DNA of 64,000 nt from Buxus sempervirens (taxonomy: Eukaryota; Streptophyta; Magnoliopsida; Buxales; Buxaceae), in the NCBI GenBank assembly GCA_947561395.2, contig OX387186.1, forward strand, positions 6,561,888 through 6,625,887. Direction: 5' to 3'. Of this stretch, positions 11,436-23,131 are shown piece by piece. Every line of letters starts with the position of its first letter. Within the stretch, counting starts at the first letter, position 1. The position numbers and the translations under genes are program-made. The notes beneath the pieces are model-generated. The model was not told the origin of the DNA. It worked only from the letters and a program-made list of their open reading frames with translations, and ran no database searches.

Positions 11436-12250
11436 TTATGAAGTATACCCATATAGGTTAACATCGTCGGCGTACATTAAGTGCGAGACCTGCATTCCTC
11501 CCCTTCGAATTCTAATACCATTGCACCTACCATCATTCTCCGCTCTAGTTATTGCACATGATAGGACTTGCTGGCAAAGTATGAATAAGTACGGGGAGAG
11601 GGGGTCACCCTGACGCAAGCCCCTTTCCGCATTGAACCTGCGCAGAGGAACACCATTGAGAAGGACACTATACGATACAGATTTAACACATACCATTATT
11701 AGATTGATAAATTTAGTGCTAAATCCGAACGAGTGCAACACTTTGTGAAGGAAATTCCAACTTAGACGATCATATGCCTTAGAGAAGTCTATCTTTAAAG
11801 CATATCGTCCTCTATCCATCTTCTTCTGAGATCTAGCCCTTGCCGATTTCTTTTTTTCCTTCCTGAAGGAGTGCAGGATTTCATGATGTATCAGTATGTT
11901 GTCCCTGATAGCATGCCCAGGAACAAACGCTGCTTGCATTGGAGCAATTAAGTTAGGAAGATAGGGCCGCATCCGGTTCACCAAAATCTTAGATATGATC
12001 TTGTAAATGAAATTGCATAAACTGATCGGCCTGAAGTCATGGAGCTTCCTAGGATGATTGCTCTTAGGGATGAGAGATATATACGTGTGGTTTAAATCTT
12101 CCGGCATCACACCATCACGGAAGAATTTCTGGACTGTTTGGACAACATCACCCCCTACAATATCCCAGTAGGTCTGATAAAATAAGAGAGTCTTCTGGAT
12201 TTTCAAATATGCGATCTTGTAGAGATTGGAGGTTGGCAAGAAGCCTCTCC
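11436..12250 (-). pseudogene. LINE ORF2, reverse transcriptase core
   Basis: Carries FRPISLCNFIYKIISKILVNR, the catalytic KIDFSKAYDRLSW, GLRQGDPLSPYLF and HLMYADDVNL, the standard motifs of L1 reverse transcriptase including the YADD active site. The frame overlaps but is out of register with the endonuclease part, and it ends shortly after YADD (stop near 11436), where the thumb should continue. Confidence 0.88.
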
Positions 12251-13146
12251 TTCCGGCGGTGGAGATCACCCACCACATCCTTATTCCATTGCCGGAGATC
12301 CTTGGATAATGCCGATAGTTTTGATCTGATGTTTCTGTCATGCCCTGAACTTGAGCCCTTCTCCCATGATTCTCTGATGGTTCCATGGCAGCTTGACTCC
12401 TGGACCCAGAAAGCTTCAAACCTGAACGGTCTCCGACGCGTTGTATTTGAAGGCATCAGTTCCAGAACTAGCGGGCAGTGATCGGACGCTATGATCGGGT
12501 GGGAGAACACTACCGGGTTGGGAAACATGTTGAACAGATTTACCGAAGCAAATACTCTATCTAATTTTTCGGAAATCCTCCTTCTTCCCTGCTGTTCGTT
12601 AGTCCATGTGAACCTCGGACCCTTCATCTGGATTTCGGCCAAAGCGCAGTCTTCAACCAATTCTCTAAACTTATCCATTTGCCGTTTGTTCTGCGGGAGG
12701 CCACCACGTTTCTCATGAGTATATAGCATAGCATTGAAGTCGCCCATGAGAATCCATGGAGCAAAGAAGGATCGGGAAGTTTCTTCAATGATTCTCCATT
12801 GCTCGATTTGGATGGTAAACTTGGAACTATCGTGCACAAAGAAAACCACCCAAGTCAAGCCCCGACATGAAACCTGCACCACAACTGCCCAGTCATAAGT
12901 TGAAAATACTAAGACATCGACCTCCCGGTTCCACATAATAATAAAGCCCTCTTTTTGGGCAAGCGCGGGAAGAACAAAAGAATTTTTGTATTGAAATTTT
13001 CTAACAATTTTTTCCGCCTTTCCATGAGAAGCAAAACATTCCGAGAGGAAAACAATATCCGGTTTCTGTTTCACAAGAAGGTCCTTCAAATGGGATTGTG
13101 TCAAGGCCTTCCCAATGCCGTGACAGTTCCACAGAAGGAATTTCAT
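12148..13146 (-). pseudogene. LINE ORF2, endonuclease part
   Basis: Begins MKFLLWNCHG at 13146, the usual start of plant L1 endonuclease domains. It contains PDIVFLSE, WILMGDFNA, RFTWTN, EKLDRVFAS and ASDHCPLVLEL, which carry the catalytic Glu, Asp, Asn and His residues of the exonuclease-endonuclease-phosphatase fold. The frame stays open upstream to 13545, but that part is hydrophobic and unlike any ORF1 protein. It loses register with the reverse transcriptase near 12150-12250 through a frameshift. Confidence 0.85.
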
Positions 13147-13857
13147 CAACCGCACTGTAACCTCCCAACCACCCAGGGAAAAAGGTAAGCGCGATATAGC
13201 GAGGACAAAGATGAAAAGAGCAACCAAATGCGAGAACAGAGGATACAGAAACACCAAGAAAGCGAGGACATAGGAGGAAAAGAGCATCCCTGGGCGAGGC
13301 GTGAGCACAGCCGAGGAGAAACAGTAGACAGGGAAGGAAAAACCGAAGGAAACAGAAAACCAGCAACACCCAAAAAACCGGCGAACAGGGGAGATGAAAA
13401 CGGCAACAACCCAAGACCGAGTGGGAGAGATGACAACACGACGACACCCAAAACCAGCGAGCCGGGGAGATGAAACTGCAGATGAATGACGAAACCAGGG
13501 AAGGAACATGAAGACAAGGCCGAAACCACTTCCAATACCAGACACAGATCTTAAAAAACTTGTCTGGGGGGAAAGATACGGGCCAACACCCGAAATTCAA
13601 ACCACTGACACGAAATCACCTGCTCTGCACATCAACCCCCAAAACCGCCTCGGGGCAAACGAAGGCCATCAGAACAAAATCGCCAAAATCGCCAAAAGGT
13701 CCATCATTTGAGCCATTGATCATCACTTGTTGCATTTTGTTTCATTAATTTATGAAGTTGGGTGATCAATGACATGCTATGGGAGGTTTCTGACTTCCCA
13801 TTTTAATATTTTTTTTGTGACTTCCATTTCTTAATTTGCATGGAAATCTACTTAGGA

Positions 13858-13981
13858 GTTAGCTATGGCTCAATCCGAACATTCTGAAGTGGGGTGGAAG
13901 CCACTATGGTCACGCCCAAGGGAGTCGGCCGCACTGGTAGCCCCGTCCTCCCTTTTTCTAATTATAAAAAAAAAAAAAAAG
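13858..13981 (+). mobile_element. SINE copy C, 5'-truncated, exact 12-bp target-site duplication
   Basis: Only the 3' module of the family is present (GCTATGGCTCAATCCGAACA... to GTCCTCCCTTTTT), ending in a poly-A at 13966-13980. ATCTACTTAGGA occurs directly before (13846-13857) and directly after (13982-13993) the element, a textbook LINE-type target-site duplication. It lies just outside the 5' end of the LINE. Confidence 0.9.
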
Positions 13982-14269
13982 ATCTACTTAGGAAACTTAG
14001 GAGGCATAATATTTTAGCTAAAATTAATCTTGTTAGGAGCAACCCAAACAGCATCTTTCACTCCCCCAATTATCAAACATGTATGTATTTGGTATACTAC
14101 AAAAAGAATTCGAAAAAAATAAACAAATACATAGAACATGAATGTTGATTCATATTTCTTTCTTTCATAGGTATCTCAACATCACTTTTTTTTTCTGATG
14201 TGAAAATATACAACAGTACATCAATGATGCATCACTCAGCCACTACTTATGCTGTAATTCCAGCCAGTC

Positions 14270-15626
14270 TTTCAAGAAGAAGGTATTAGCAGTGAAGCTA
14301 GCACGAAGCGACAAGTTTTAACGTGAGCCCCTAAGTTGACGAAACCTTCCTTCTACGCCTCGCTTCGAGACCGACATGGCAGCGGAAAGTACGGTGCTTG
14401 TATGAGTTAGAGAGCTCGCTTTAAACCCTAAAAATGGATAAGAGTAAGACTTTCCACATTGTGATAATAAATGTACCTGCACATCTTATGTAATATGAAG
14501 TGGGTATGTGTGTCTACCAACAAATAAGCTTACAACATTCACTAAATGCAAACGTGCTCGTCTAAATACACAACATGCCTGCTTAAATGAAACCCTTCGC
14601 TCCACATGCAACCAATATTTTTTTATTCTAACTTGTTGAAATTTTGGTGACTAGAAATCAACTTAAGACTTAAAATACTTACGGGCACAGAAAATTTGAG
14701 AAAATAAAAATTTAAGAAGAGTAAGAAGAAGAAGAAGAAGAAATGAAAGAGAAAGACACGGAAAAGGGCTTAGTGTCAAATAATGTATATTTACTTTAGC
14801 AACACCATGTTTCGTCAGCTGCCCTGACACTGACAGTAAAACATGTTTATACATGGGTTTTATCTATATTATTATAAAGGGAATCGAGCAGATTCTCAAC
14901 TGACATTTGCTGCTCACAGGGGTTTTCCCTTTTTCTTTATTAAATTCTTCTATATTTCAATTAATAACTTCGGCCAATGTGCAATACTATGCACATACCA
15001 CGCACTGGCAAGTACATTGGGGTAGAGCCAGAAAATTGGCTCAGGAAGGGCAAACAATAAGTCGAAAAACAAATTCAACTGCATTAATATTCAAATGTTT
15101 TTGAAAAATGTGTACAAATTTTAGGGGCCGGGGTGCAATTTTCTGTTAGCATGTTTGAATCCAAATGAGGCTTCATAAAAAAAAACTTACTTTTAGATGC
15201 AGAATCATGCTAATTAATTAAGTAGTGTATCTAGTGAAATTAATATTTTAATGACTCCACATCCTCGTGGGAAATTGTAGATCGAATAGAAGACTTTCAT
15301 CAAAAGGAGGAGAGGAATAAATAGCACCTAACTAACTTCCTTCAAATCATAAAAAAAGTCAAGTTTACGTTGACCAAATGCTTCCTAAGCATGGATCTAT
15401 TTATTTGACATATCTAAACGTGAATCAGAGCTTTGAATCAATCAATGTTGTTAGGATCAATGTAAAGCAAATGTATGTGAGAGGTTGAAATGTTGGAGGA
15501 ATGTCAAATTAGCAAAAGCTTGTATTGTATTGCATTGGAAGTGACTAACGACCATTTAGTTTAGGACTTAGGGGTCAAATGCTTAATTCAAAGAATGTTT
15601 CGTCTTTTGAATGTGGCAGTTGAGAG
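14270..15626 (+). repeat. Large dispersed repeat R, copy 1 (inverted relative to copy 2)
   Basis: Reads as the reverse complement of 27040-28797. Shared blocks include 14285-14700 against about 28370-28797 and 15165-15626 against about 27045-28320. About 390 bp at 14780-15165 has no counterpart in copy 2. A hAT-type MITE is inserted at its right end. No coding potential; the family is not recognised. Confidence 0.8.
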
Positions 15627-16156
15627 TAGGGTTATCAATGGGTCAGATAAATATCTAAATCCGATCCAAATTCGACCCGATTATCCGAATATGGATCTTA
15701 GTTTTAGATCTCATTATCCAAATAAGATCCGATTATTCGAATCCAATTATATTCAGATCCGAATATGGTACTACACATATTTGACCCTATAAAGATCCAA
15801 CTGTTTATTTTGTATGTATGTTATGTTTTTTTAAGCCTTTTAAAGTCTTTTTATATATTAGTATAGAAGGAATGAAGATTTCATATAATATTTATTGATT
15901 TAAGGTCATAATATAAGACAAATTTGAATTAATAAATCCTTATTTGATCCATTAACTTAAGGTTTATAATATCTTAATCTTTTTTCATATATAATGTAAT
16001 CGGATTCAGATATCGGATAATCAATTGGATTCGAATTCGAATTGAATTTGGTATTAGATGTAAAAGATCTGTCAGATAATCAGTTCAAATTTGGATATCG
16101 GTATTTCTTATCGGATCGAATTCAAATATTAGCATATTCAAACCGTATTCGACCTA
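15627..16156. mobile_element. Non-autonomous hAT element with exact 8-bp target-site duplication
   Basis: A 530-bp element starting TAGGGTTATCAATGGG and ending ATTCGACCTA, flanked on both sides by GTTGAGAG (15619-15626 and 16157-16164). The interior is rich in short GGATTCGAAT-like and CCGATT motifs. Copy 2 of repeat R has the corresponding site unoccupied (GGCAGTTGAGTGGG on its reverse strand), which confirms the insertion. The TAGGG terminus is Ac-like. Confidence 0.85.
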
Positions 16157-16169
16157 GTTGAGAGGTTAT

Positions 16170-17540
16170 CTTCGTTTGGAAAAACATGATTCGAATTCGG
16201 ATTTTTCTTTGATGGGCTGTTGGCAAAAATGTAATATCAATAAGGTGGGCTTGGGCCATGCATTAATCAATAAGCCCGATCTTCCAGTGATGTGTTTTCA
16301 TCCTATCTATTTCGCCCTGGTCTCCAAGTCTAAACTTTTTTCTAATAAGTGTTTAGGACTCGGCGTGCACCACTCTTAACGCATTTCATGTGATACTGTG
16401 TTACTTACCAGTGTCTCCAATGGTGTTTTGGGGTGTGGGGCCCCCTCTTAAAATGAGCATTGCCTCCATCCGTTTTACAATGGTAGGTGCAACTTGGGTT
16501 AGGTAAACTCGAAAACCACTTTACTGAAACTGACTTTGGATTAGTTTGGAATGGGTTTTAATGTTTTTGGTTCTAAAAGCGTCAAACGGAATTAGTTTGG
16601 TTTGGTTTTATATTGAAGGCTAGGTTAAATCTAACCAAACCGAATTACATGCATTTATTTCAAATATTTATGTTATGTGTGTGTTTATATATTAATGATA
16701 TGGTATACATTTGCTGACACCAGTAATATAGCCAGGATTTTCATTGAGGGTGAGCAGACTAAATTCTTGAACTAAAATGGAAGATTAATAATTGAGACTA
16801 GAATGATAGTGGGCAAATTGAAATTTTCAGAGGGGTCAGCACTAAATATATATATATAATGTAGGTACATTAATTTTTTGTAATTTTAGGGTGGGTACAT
16901 TAAAAAGCCATTGGAAATGTTATTATTCGATTTTCAAATTTAAAATAATGAAATTCTCGTGAAATTGGCCTAACCCAAACCAAACTGAATGTGCAATTTA
17001 GGTTAGGTTGGTTTGGGTTTAGGGTTTTCAATTTTTCATTCGGTTTTCAAGTCGAGAGAATCGGTTTCAATTCAGTTTTGTTTGAGGTTGACTCCCAACA
17101 AATTTAGTTTGGCCTTGAATTGAAGTCAACCTGGTCCAAACTAAACTAACTTGCCAAACCAAGACTCAAAAGAGCTTAGGAGCCCTTAAGAGGCTGCATC
17201 AAACAGGATTTTAAGTGTGTTCAACACCAAATTAAGCTGTCAACAAAGTAAGCTATTTTTGCATGAAAAATTCAAACCTGCACCATTTTTCCATAGCATA
17301 TGATTGGTTGGAATAATGATAGAAAACAGAATAAAAGAGCAATTTCCTTTTGTGTCCCCTTTGTTACAAGGGGATTTTACATGAAAATGAAGCTCTATTC
17401 TAAAGTATAACTTCACAGTGGAATATTGACACAACCGAAAAAATAAAAATTTCATGTTAAATCTGTTACTGTTTCCATTTAGATTAAAACATGCCAAGCA
17501 AACACACCCTTCAAATTCTCACTTGGATAGTGGAAGAAAG
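16170..17540. other. Intergenic, degenerate repeats
   Basis: Around 16490-17110 the DNA is dense in GGTTTGG, AACCAAACC and AACCGAATT motifs in both orientations, like the interior of plant hAT-type MITEs, but I could not fix its ends. No gene recognised. Confidence 0.4.
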
Positions 17541-17559
17541 GGAAAAAAGGGTTTTTGGT

Positions 17560-17821
17560 TTTAAGGGTTTCATCTCCTCCATCATTCACCGTGAGCATCC
17601 TCGTGTTTTGCAGGCAAGCTTCAGTAGCGCTAACCATCAACTAACGGCATTCCTAGTTGCTGGTTAACTCCGGCGACCCCTCTCTCTCTCTCTCAACCTA
17701 AATCCCCAAATAACTCTCTCTCTAGGTGATTTTGGGTATGAAAGAGGATTTCTGATTGTGCAACCGTTTCCCGTGATTTCCCAGCCAATATTCAAGACCA
17801 GTTGAAGTCGTCATTCCTCAG
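17560..17821 (+). promoter_or_regulatory. Possible 5' untranslated exon of the ALP1-like gene
   Basis: A segment with two short CT-dinucleotide runs (17681-17693 and 17717-17723) and a UTR-like character, ending at a good donor (TCAG|GTAATC at 17818-17827). A good acceptor, TTGAAACAG, lies at about 22919, 180-210 bp ahead of the ALP1-like start. If joined, the gene would have a 5' intron of about 5 kb filled with transposon debris. This is inferred from splice signals only. Confidence 0.3.
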
Positions 17822-19129
17822 GTAATCACCTATAACCTACGAGTTAATTTTGTGGGGTCTTAAACCAATTTCTAGACTCGATTAAAGAAGTGTACGGTTT
17901 CCTAATTCTTCGACTTACCTCTATCTCAGGCAACTCGAGCAGAGTCCGGCTATCAATAATCACATGTCTGTCGTTATTAGGCTATTGGAACAGTAAAGAT
18001 TAAAATCCTAAAAAGAAAATCAAGAGGTAAGGAGGTTCCATTCTTTTCTTTATATACTTTTGTGGTGAACTAAGAAGGTATTAGAGCAACTGAAATTTTC
18101 AATGGGGTTTTGTGTGATCATGAACACGAGAAACTATGGGTTATGGGTGTTAATGGAAGCTGTAATATGGTTCAAGGTGTGCAACTTAACTAATGGATCC
18201 AGGCTGTTTTTATGTATTTACTGCGTGTGATCAGGTTCATAACAGTGAAAGTGTTAAAGAAAATATTTCTTTTTCGGAAAAAAAAAAAAACTTATTTCAA
18301 TGTGATTTGTCAAATGTTGTTTCTTTACAGTTCAGGCTTAGATATTTTTAGCGTAACAGAGGCAGAACTTCTCTTTTCTGGTTTCTCAGGTTATAGGGAG
18401 TTGTATAAACCTTTATGTCTTTGTAAGTTAGAGGTTAATCTGCTTTTTTGAAGGTCCTGCTGTTTTAAATTAATAAATGGACTGATCCTGTTTTTTTTTC
18501 CCCTTCATTGCTTTTGTTGGAACTGAATGCCTACGTAAAACCATTCATTGTCCATTTGCATTTATTTGCTTCTGTACAACAAATGGTTTTGTAGTTCATG
18601 ACAGCAATTTAGTTCATCTAATGGACATCTATGCAAGGCCAGGGAATGATTTTGCAAAGATTTAGGCTAATTCACCCAATGGAAGCAAGTACTAAAACGT
18701 TTATAAGCATTTCCATTTTCTTGTTCTGTATTGTTTTATTTGTTTGGAATTAACTTAAAGTTTCCTTTAAGGTTTTTTTCTTGGGACATCCTGATAATTG
18801 ATGAGAAAAATAACTGTTATATTGCAATTGTATAGAAATCATGAGTTAGATGGAAAACATTCTCAATTACACATGTTCAATGTCAGTTTGGTTTCAGACG
18901 TTGTTATCCCATGGTTGTAGTATGGAAGTGTTAAACCAGGTGGGTACAATGAAGTATGAAAAACATGGTTCTTTCTTTTGGAAGTCTACCTATATCATGG
19001 TCTTTAAATTTTCTTAAGACCAAAGAATGCAGCCTTGCCACTTATCCTTAGAACTGTGGTTGTCGATTTGTGATGGAATTAGGTGTTGTGAACATGAAAA
19101 AAAAAAGAAAAAAAAAAAGAGAGTTGATG

Positions 19130-20350
19130 GGTTGGGATTTGTTTAAATTCCAAAGGAGGGACTCCGCAGTCTTTTTCTCAAGGTGAGAAGCCAAGATCTT
19201 GGGGGGTAAGACTCTTTCCCTTGGATTTTTTTTTTTTAATCTTAAGTTTTCTGTTATACTATTCATGGGTGTAATAGCTTGAGAATTTATTCGAGGAATT
19301 CTTAAGCTAAACGAAAGCTCGTTGCTTTTTGTTTCCCTATAATTGGAGCACTAGTTGGTATTAGAGCCCTAATATCAGAAAATTTAACTATGCTTTTCTT
19401 GAGATGGGACTTCTCTTGGTCTCTAGTAATGGGGAGACTCCATTACCTGATAGTGGTGAGACTCCAGTATCGAACCTTGTTAAAGGTTGTTGAGACTCCA
19501 TTCTTTTTCATAGATAAGTTTCTTGGTAGCGGCGAGACTCCATTACCAAGCCCTTGTAAAGGTTCGTGAGACTCCAATCCTCTCAAGGGTAAGCTGTCCT
19601 AGGATCAATTTTGGAGCTACCCGATGGTGTATTAATGTCACAGACGTTACACGTTACTTTGGAGATGATGAGATTGCAACAAGCACAGCACAACCATAAG
19701 TTCCAGTTGTTCAACAATAAAAGGAAGAAGTTGAAGATATTTTGGATGATCAAATTGTTGCCACTCACAAAGGTGGTTATTAGAAGTTTTTAGTAAAGTA
19801 GAAAGGGTGTCTGGTATCTGATTATTCCTGGATCATTACAATGGAGTTGCAGAATCAAGCTCCTGATTTTTATTAGTGGTACATTTCCTTATACTAATTG
19901 GAGTCGAGTCTCGTGAAGGGAAGAGGAATTGAAGCAAGAGATTTTAGAAGCTACTAAATACAGCTACAAGCTGTCTTGAAATTCTGTTTCTAAATAGTTT
20001 CCTATTTCAATATTAGGAAAGTTTTTCTATTACCTGTTTCAGCACTAGGAAGGTTGCTGCAGTTTCCAATTTTGATAGTTTCCTACTTTAGTATTAGGAC
20101 AGTTCCTATTTTAGCATTAGGAGAGTTGCTTTTGTAACCTCTATCAAAGGGTAACAGTTTCATAATGAAAAAACACAGAATTATACAACAAATCAATTGT
20201 TCAAAGGAGAGATTCCTTAGTCTTTTGCTCAAGGTGAGAAACCAAGAGCTTGGGTGCCGAGACTCCTTCCCTTGGGTTTTTTCTCTTAAGTTTTCTGTTC
20301 TATAATTCCCCGGTGTACTAGCTTGAGAACTTATTCGAAGAATTCATAAG
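19130..20350 (+). mobile_element. Decayed copia-like LTR element or TRIM remnant
   Basis: Two direct repeats of about 170 bp, 19140-19315 and 20205-20350, share blocks such as CTCAAGGTGAGAARCCAAGA, CTTGGG, AAGTTTTCTGTT and GCTTGAGAA.TTATTCGA. Shortly after the first lies TTGGTATTAGAGCC (near 19353), which matches the primer-binding site complementary to initiator tRNA-Met used by copia elements (TGGTATCAGAGCC) with one change. A purine-rich tract GAAGGGAAGAGGA (near 19915) precedes the probable start of the longer right LTR. The internal part is about 550 bp with no intact gag or pol. Both LTRs are truncated. Confidence 0.65.
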
Positions 20351-20354
20351 CTAC

Positions 20355-20690
20355 GTCAAAAGCAAAACTGCTTGGTGCACATTTTCTTTGCCGCATAAAA
20401 GCAAAAAAGCATGTGGTAATACTAAAAGCATAAAAATTACTTTTAGCTAATCTTATTACAAAATGCTCTATTATGGTGGGGGTTTTGGTATTGATGGGCA
20501 TGTAAGGGTGGTGGGTGGGTGGGTGGTTGATATTATAAGCACTTAACAAAAAAGGGAAAAATGAAAATTAAATTGCTTTTTGTTTCATCATGAGAAGAAA
20601 AAGAAATCATCACTAAACATGCTTATTGTTACAAAAAGCTTGATTTTGCTTAAATAAGCAAAAGCAAAAAAGCAATGCAAAATGCAATCT
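20355..20690 (-). mobile_element. MITE family B copy 1 (reverse orientation)
   Basis: Its reverse complement aligns with the 5' end of the element at 27124 (TATTTAAGCAAAATCAAG, AATAAGCATGTTTRGT) and its left part with that element's 3' end (CAAAAAAGCAT, GGTAATA). The core has a GGTGGGTGGGTGGG tract where the 27-kb copy has CCACC/ATC low-complexity DNA. Outer termini are worn. Confidence 0.65.
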
Positions 20691-20699
20691 TTGTCCTAA

Positions 20700-22900
20700 C
20701 CCTATAACTGCCAACTGTTTGTTCTTAGGCTGGTCTGATCTTGCTCATCATCTCCGATTCTTCGGCTGTTCAATGAATAGGAATTCATCTGTTCGTTCTT
20801 CGTTTGCTCTGTTTGTGCTCATGTGTTCTTCTTGTGCTCATCTGCTCTGCTCGTGATCATATCTCCTCCTATTCTTTGGATGTTCAACGAAGTGGAATCC
20901 CATCTGCTTGTGCTCATCATCTCCTATTCTTCAGTTTTTCGTATGTGTCTAGCTCCAATGACTGTTCATCTTTGTACATCAGTAAGCCCTCTTGGCTCTC
21001 TCTCTCTCTCTCTCTTTTTTTCATGCTCATAGATTTATAGTCCTAGCATAGATCTATTTTTCTTTCCTTTTTTATTTTCTGATTAAACATGGGTGGTGGT
21101 CAAAGAGGCATGAATATTTTTACAAACCCAGAAGTTTGTTGGCATGCACTTACTCTATTGCTCTTGTTGGTTGCACCATAGCAACCTTGTAAGGAAAAGC
21201 AGAGTAGACAATATATGGTTTCCTAATTTCCAAGCTGAGAAGATGATACATGTCTGCCTATTCAAGAATACAGAAAATAATAACAGAAATCTTGGAAATC
21301 TGAAAGGAAAAATAAGATACCAACACAAATATATTAAAAGCAGAAACACAAACCAGAATCAAAATCAAACGATACACAGAAATATATTTTTTCCTACTTA
21401 AAAAGTAATGAAATAAAGATATGTACAAAAAACGACGAAAGGGAAAATTTTTAGAGATTCATCAGAATGCTATATTTAGGTGCCAAACATAGAACCAGAT
21501 CGATAGACTAATGGAAATCCAAGAGAGTTCAACTTGAGGGGATGGAATTGGGTATCTTGGGTAGAAAAAGCGATAATGACGTCTTTGCTTCAAACATTGT
21601 AGGTGCAAAGAGATTTGCATGGAGCAAATCACCTCGAGTGCAACTAAATGTGCAAAGGTGCAGTAGTGGACGTGAAAAATCGGCAAAGCCCACTTTCGGT
21701 GATAGGAGTATATTTCTCCCATGATATAACCGCCAAATTGAGAGGCAAAAATGACTTTCCCTTTTTCCGGTGAGAAACCCTTACCCACCCAAAACTAAGC
21801 TGGCTCTTCCATTTCAGATGGTTATAAGGAGATCATTTTATTCAAAAATATTTATAAATAATATATAATTCAGACTTTTTTTTTTTTGTTGAGATATGAT
21901 TTGGATAATGTGTAATTTTGTATCATATTCACACTTATTTGTTTTTTTATATATCATTGACTTGCACTAAATGCTAAGGGCTGTATTGTCTGCAGCTCTG
22001 CTGTAGGTAGGTTGTGATTGGCCTTAAATTAAAATGTATGTTGTGATTGGTCCATTTAAATTAAAAATTCAACTTATAGCTATGTATTGAACTTTTAATT
22101 TTCATGAAACCAACCCAAATGTTATTTTTTAAGTTCGGGCTGTGTTTGGGCAGGTCGGCCCAAACTAATTATACAATTTAAGACATCACCAAGCTAAGAT
22201 ATATAAGATTGACTCCTACATGGGTAGTTAGTCTGTATGTGTCATCTTGATACCTCCACGTACACGTGCCCTTATTTTTTTAAACAATTTCACTACTTAT
22301 CTTAAAAAAATTGCTGTATGAGTTGCTTATTTAAAGTAAAATCAATTCTAATCTTTTAAAATGTTATGAAATAAGCTGTCAGATTAAAATATATCTAATG
22401 GCTTACATCTACTTACTGATAATTTGACTAAATATCTTTCTTGATATAAAGCCTATCAGAAACAGATCAATTTCTAAACTCACTGAGATTGTCACGTCAT
22501 TTACTTCATTCTGATTCTGTGATTTTTTGGAATAAGTTGCTATTTACACAAAGAAGCATAGTTTCTTTGCTATTTTTTGTAAGTTTGCAGATCTTATTAT
22601 TGTTTTTGACTACCTGTGGTACAACAATAAAACTTTTGAATATATCAATACTACCTGTGGTACATTTAGCATTAAAGTTTTTTGAATATTTCAATGCTAT
22701 CACGATGGGATTATGACATTTAGGGTTTCAATATCACCAAGGTGGCTATTATTTCTATGATCTAAACTCAGGATGTTACTGTTATGATGCATTAGACGTG
22801 AATTTCAGCTGTTGGGTTTACTGTTTTCTTTTCTTTTCTTTCTAGTCCTTACATAAATTTTGGTTACACTGTTTGCCATTTTTGTTTATGTTTTTTCCCT
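20700..22900. other. Non-coding region upstream of the ALP1-like gene
   Basis: Around 20735-20950 there are degenerate direct repeats of a CTCATCATCTCC...TTCAACGAA...CATCTGC unit of about 70-90 bp. The rest is AT-rich with no recognisable gene; it may all be intron of the ALP1-like gene. Confidence 0.4.
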
Positions 22901-23131
22901 CAATGATTGATTGAAACAGGCAAGTAGCTGAGATAGGAAAAGGCATTCACTCTCAAGGCTTTTCTGACCCTATACAAAGGGGGACCTATTTTAAGAAGCC
23001 ATTCTCAACTCAGAACGCAGCAGTTGCCATGAGAGAGAGTTGCTAAATATCAGGATGGGCTACCACTTGGATTATTTGTTTAGGCATCGCTAAACTTCAT
23101 GAAGTCAGTTGAAGGTGCCCCATCATCATTG

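Larger units (their letters stand above)
9371..13697 (-). mobile_element. L1-type LINE, ORF1-less and inactivated
   Basis: A minus-strand non-LTR retrotransposon of 4.3 kb. In order it has an apurinic endonuclease, reverse transcriptase, zf-RVT and a C-terminal RNase H domain, then a 3' poly-A (T-run at 9370-9382 on the plus strand). The 7-bp GGTCCAT occurs on both sides (9364-9370 and 13698-13704), a plausible target-site duplication. The gag-like ORF1 expected ahead of the endonuclease is missing: only about 550 bp, T-rich on the element's strand, precede the endonuclease start at 13146. The reading frame is broken in at least four places. Confidence 0.88.

Noticed and set aside
13146..13545. 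133-codon open extension upstream of the LINE endonuclease, and overlapping frames on the other strand (13228-13473)
   Set aside because: Hydrophobic and low-complexity with no ORF1 or zinc-knuckle features; the conserved protein clearly starts at 13146.
21462..21788. 108-residue open frame on the minus strand
   Set aside because: No recognisable motif, no splice context, composition like translated non-coding DNA.
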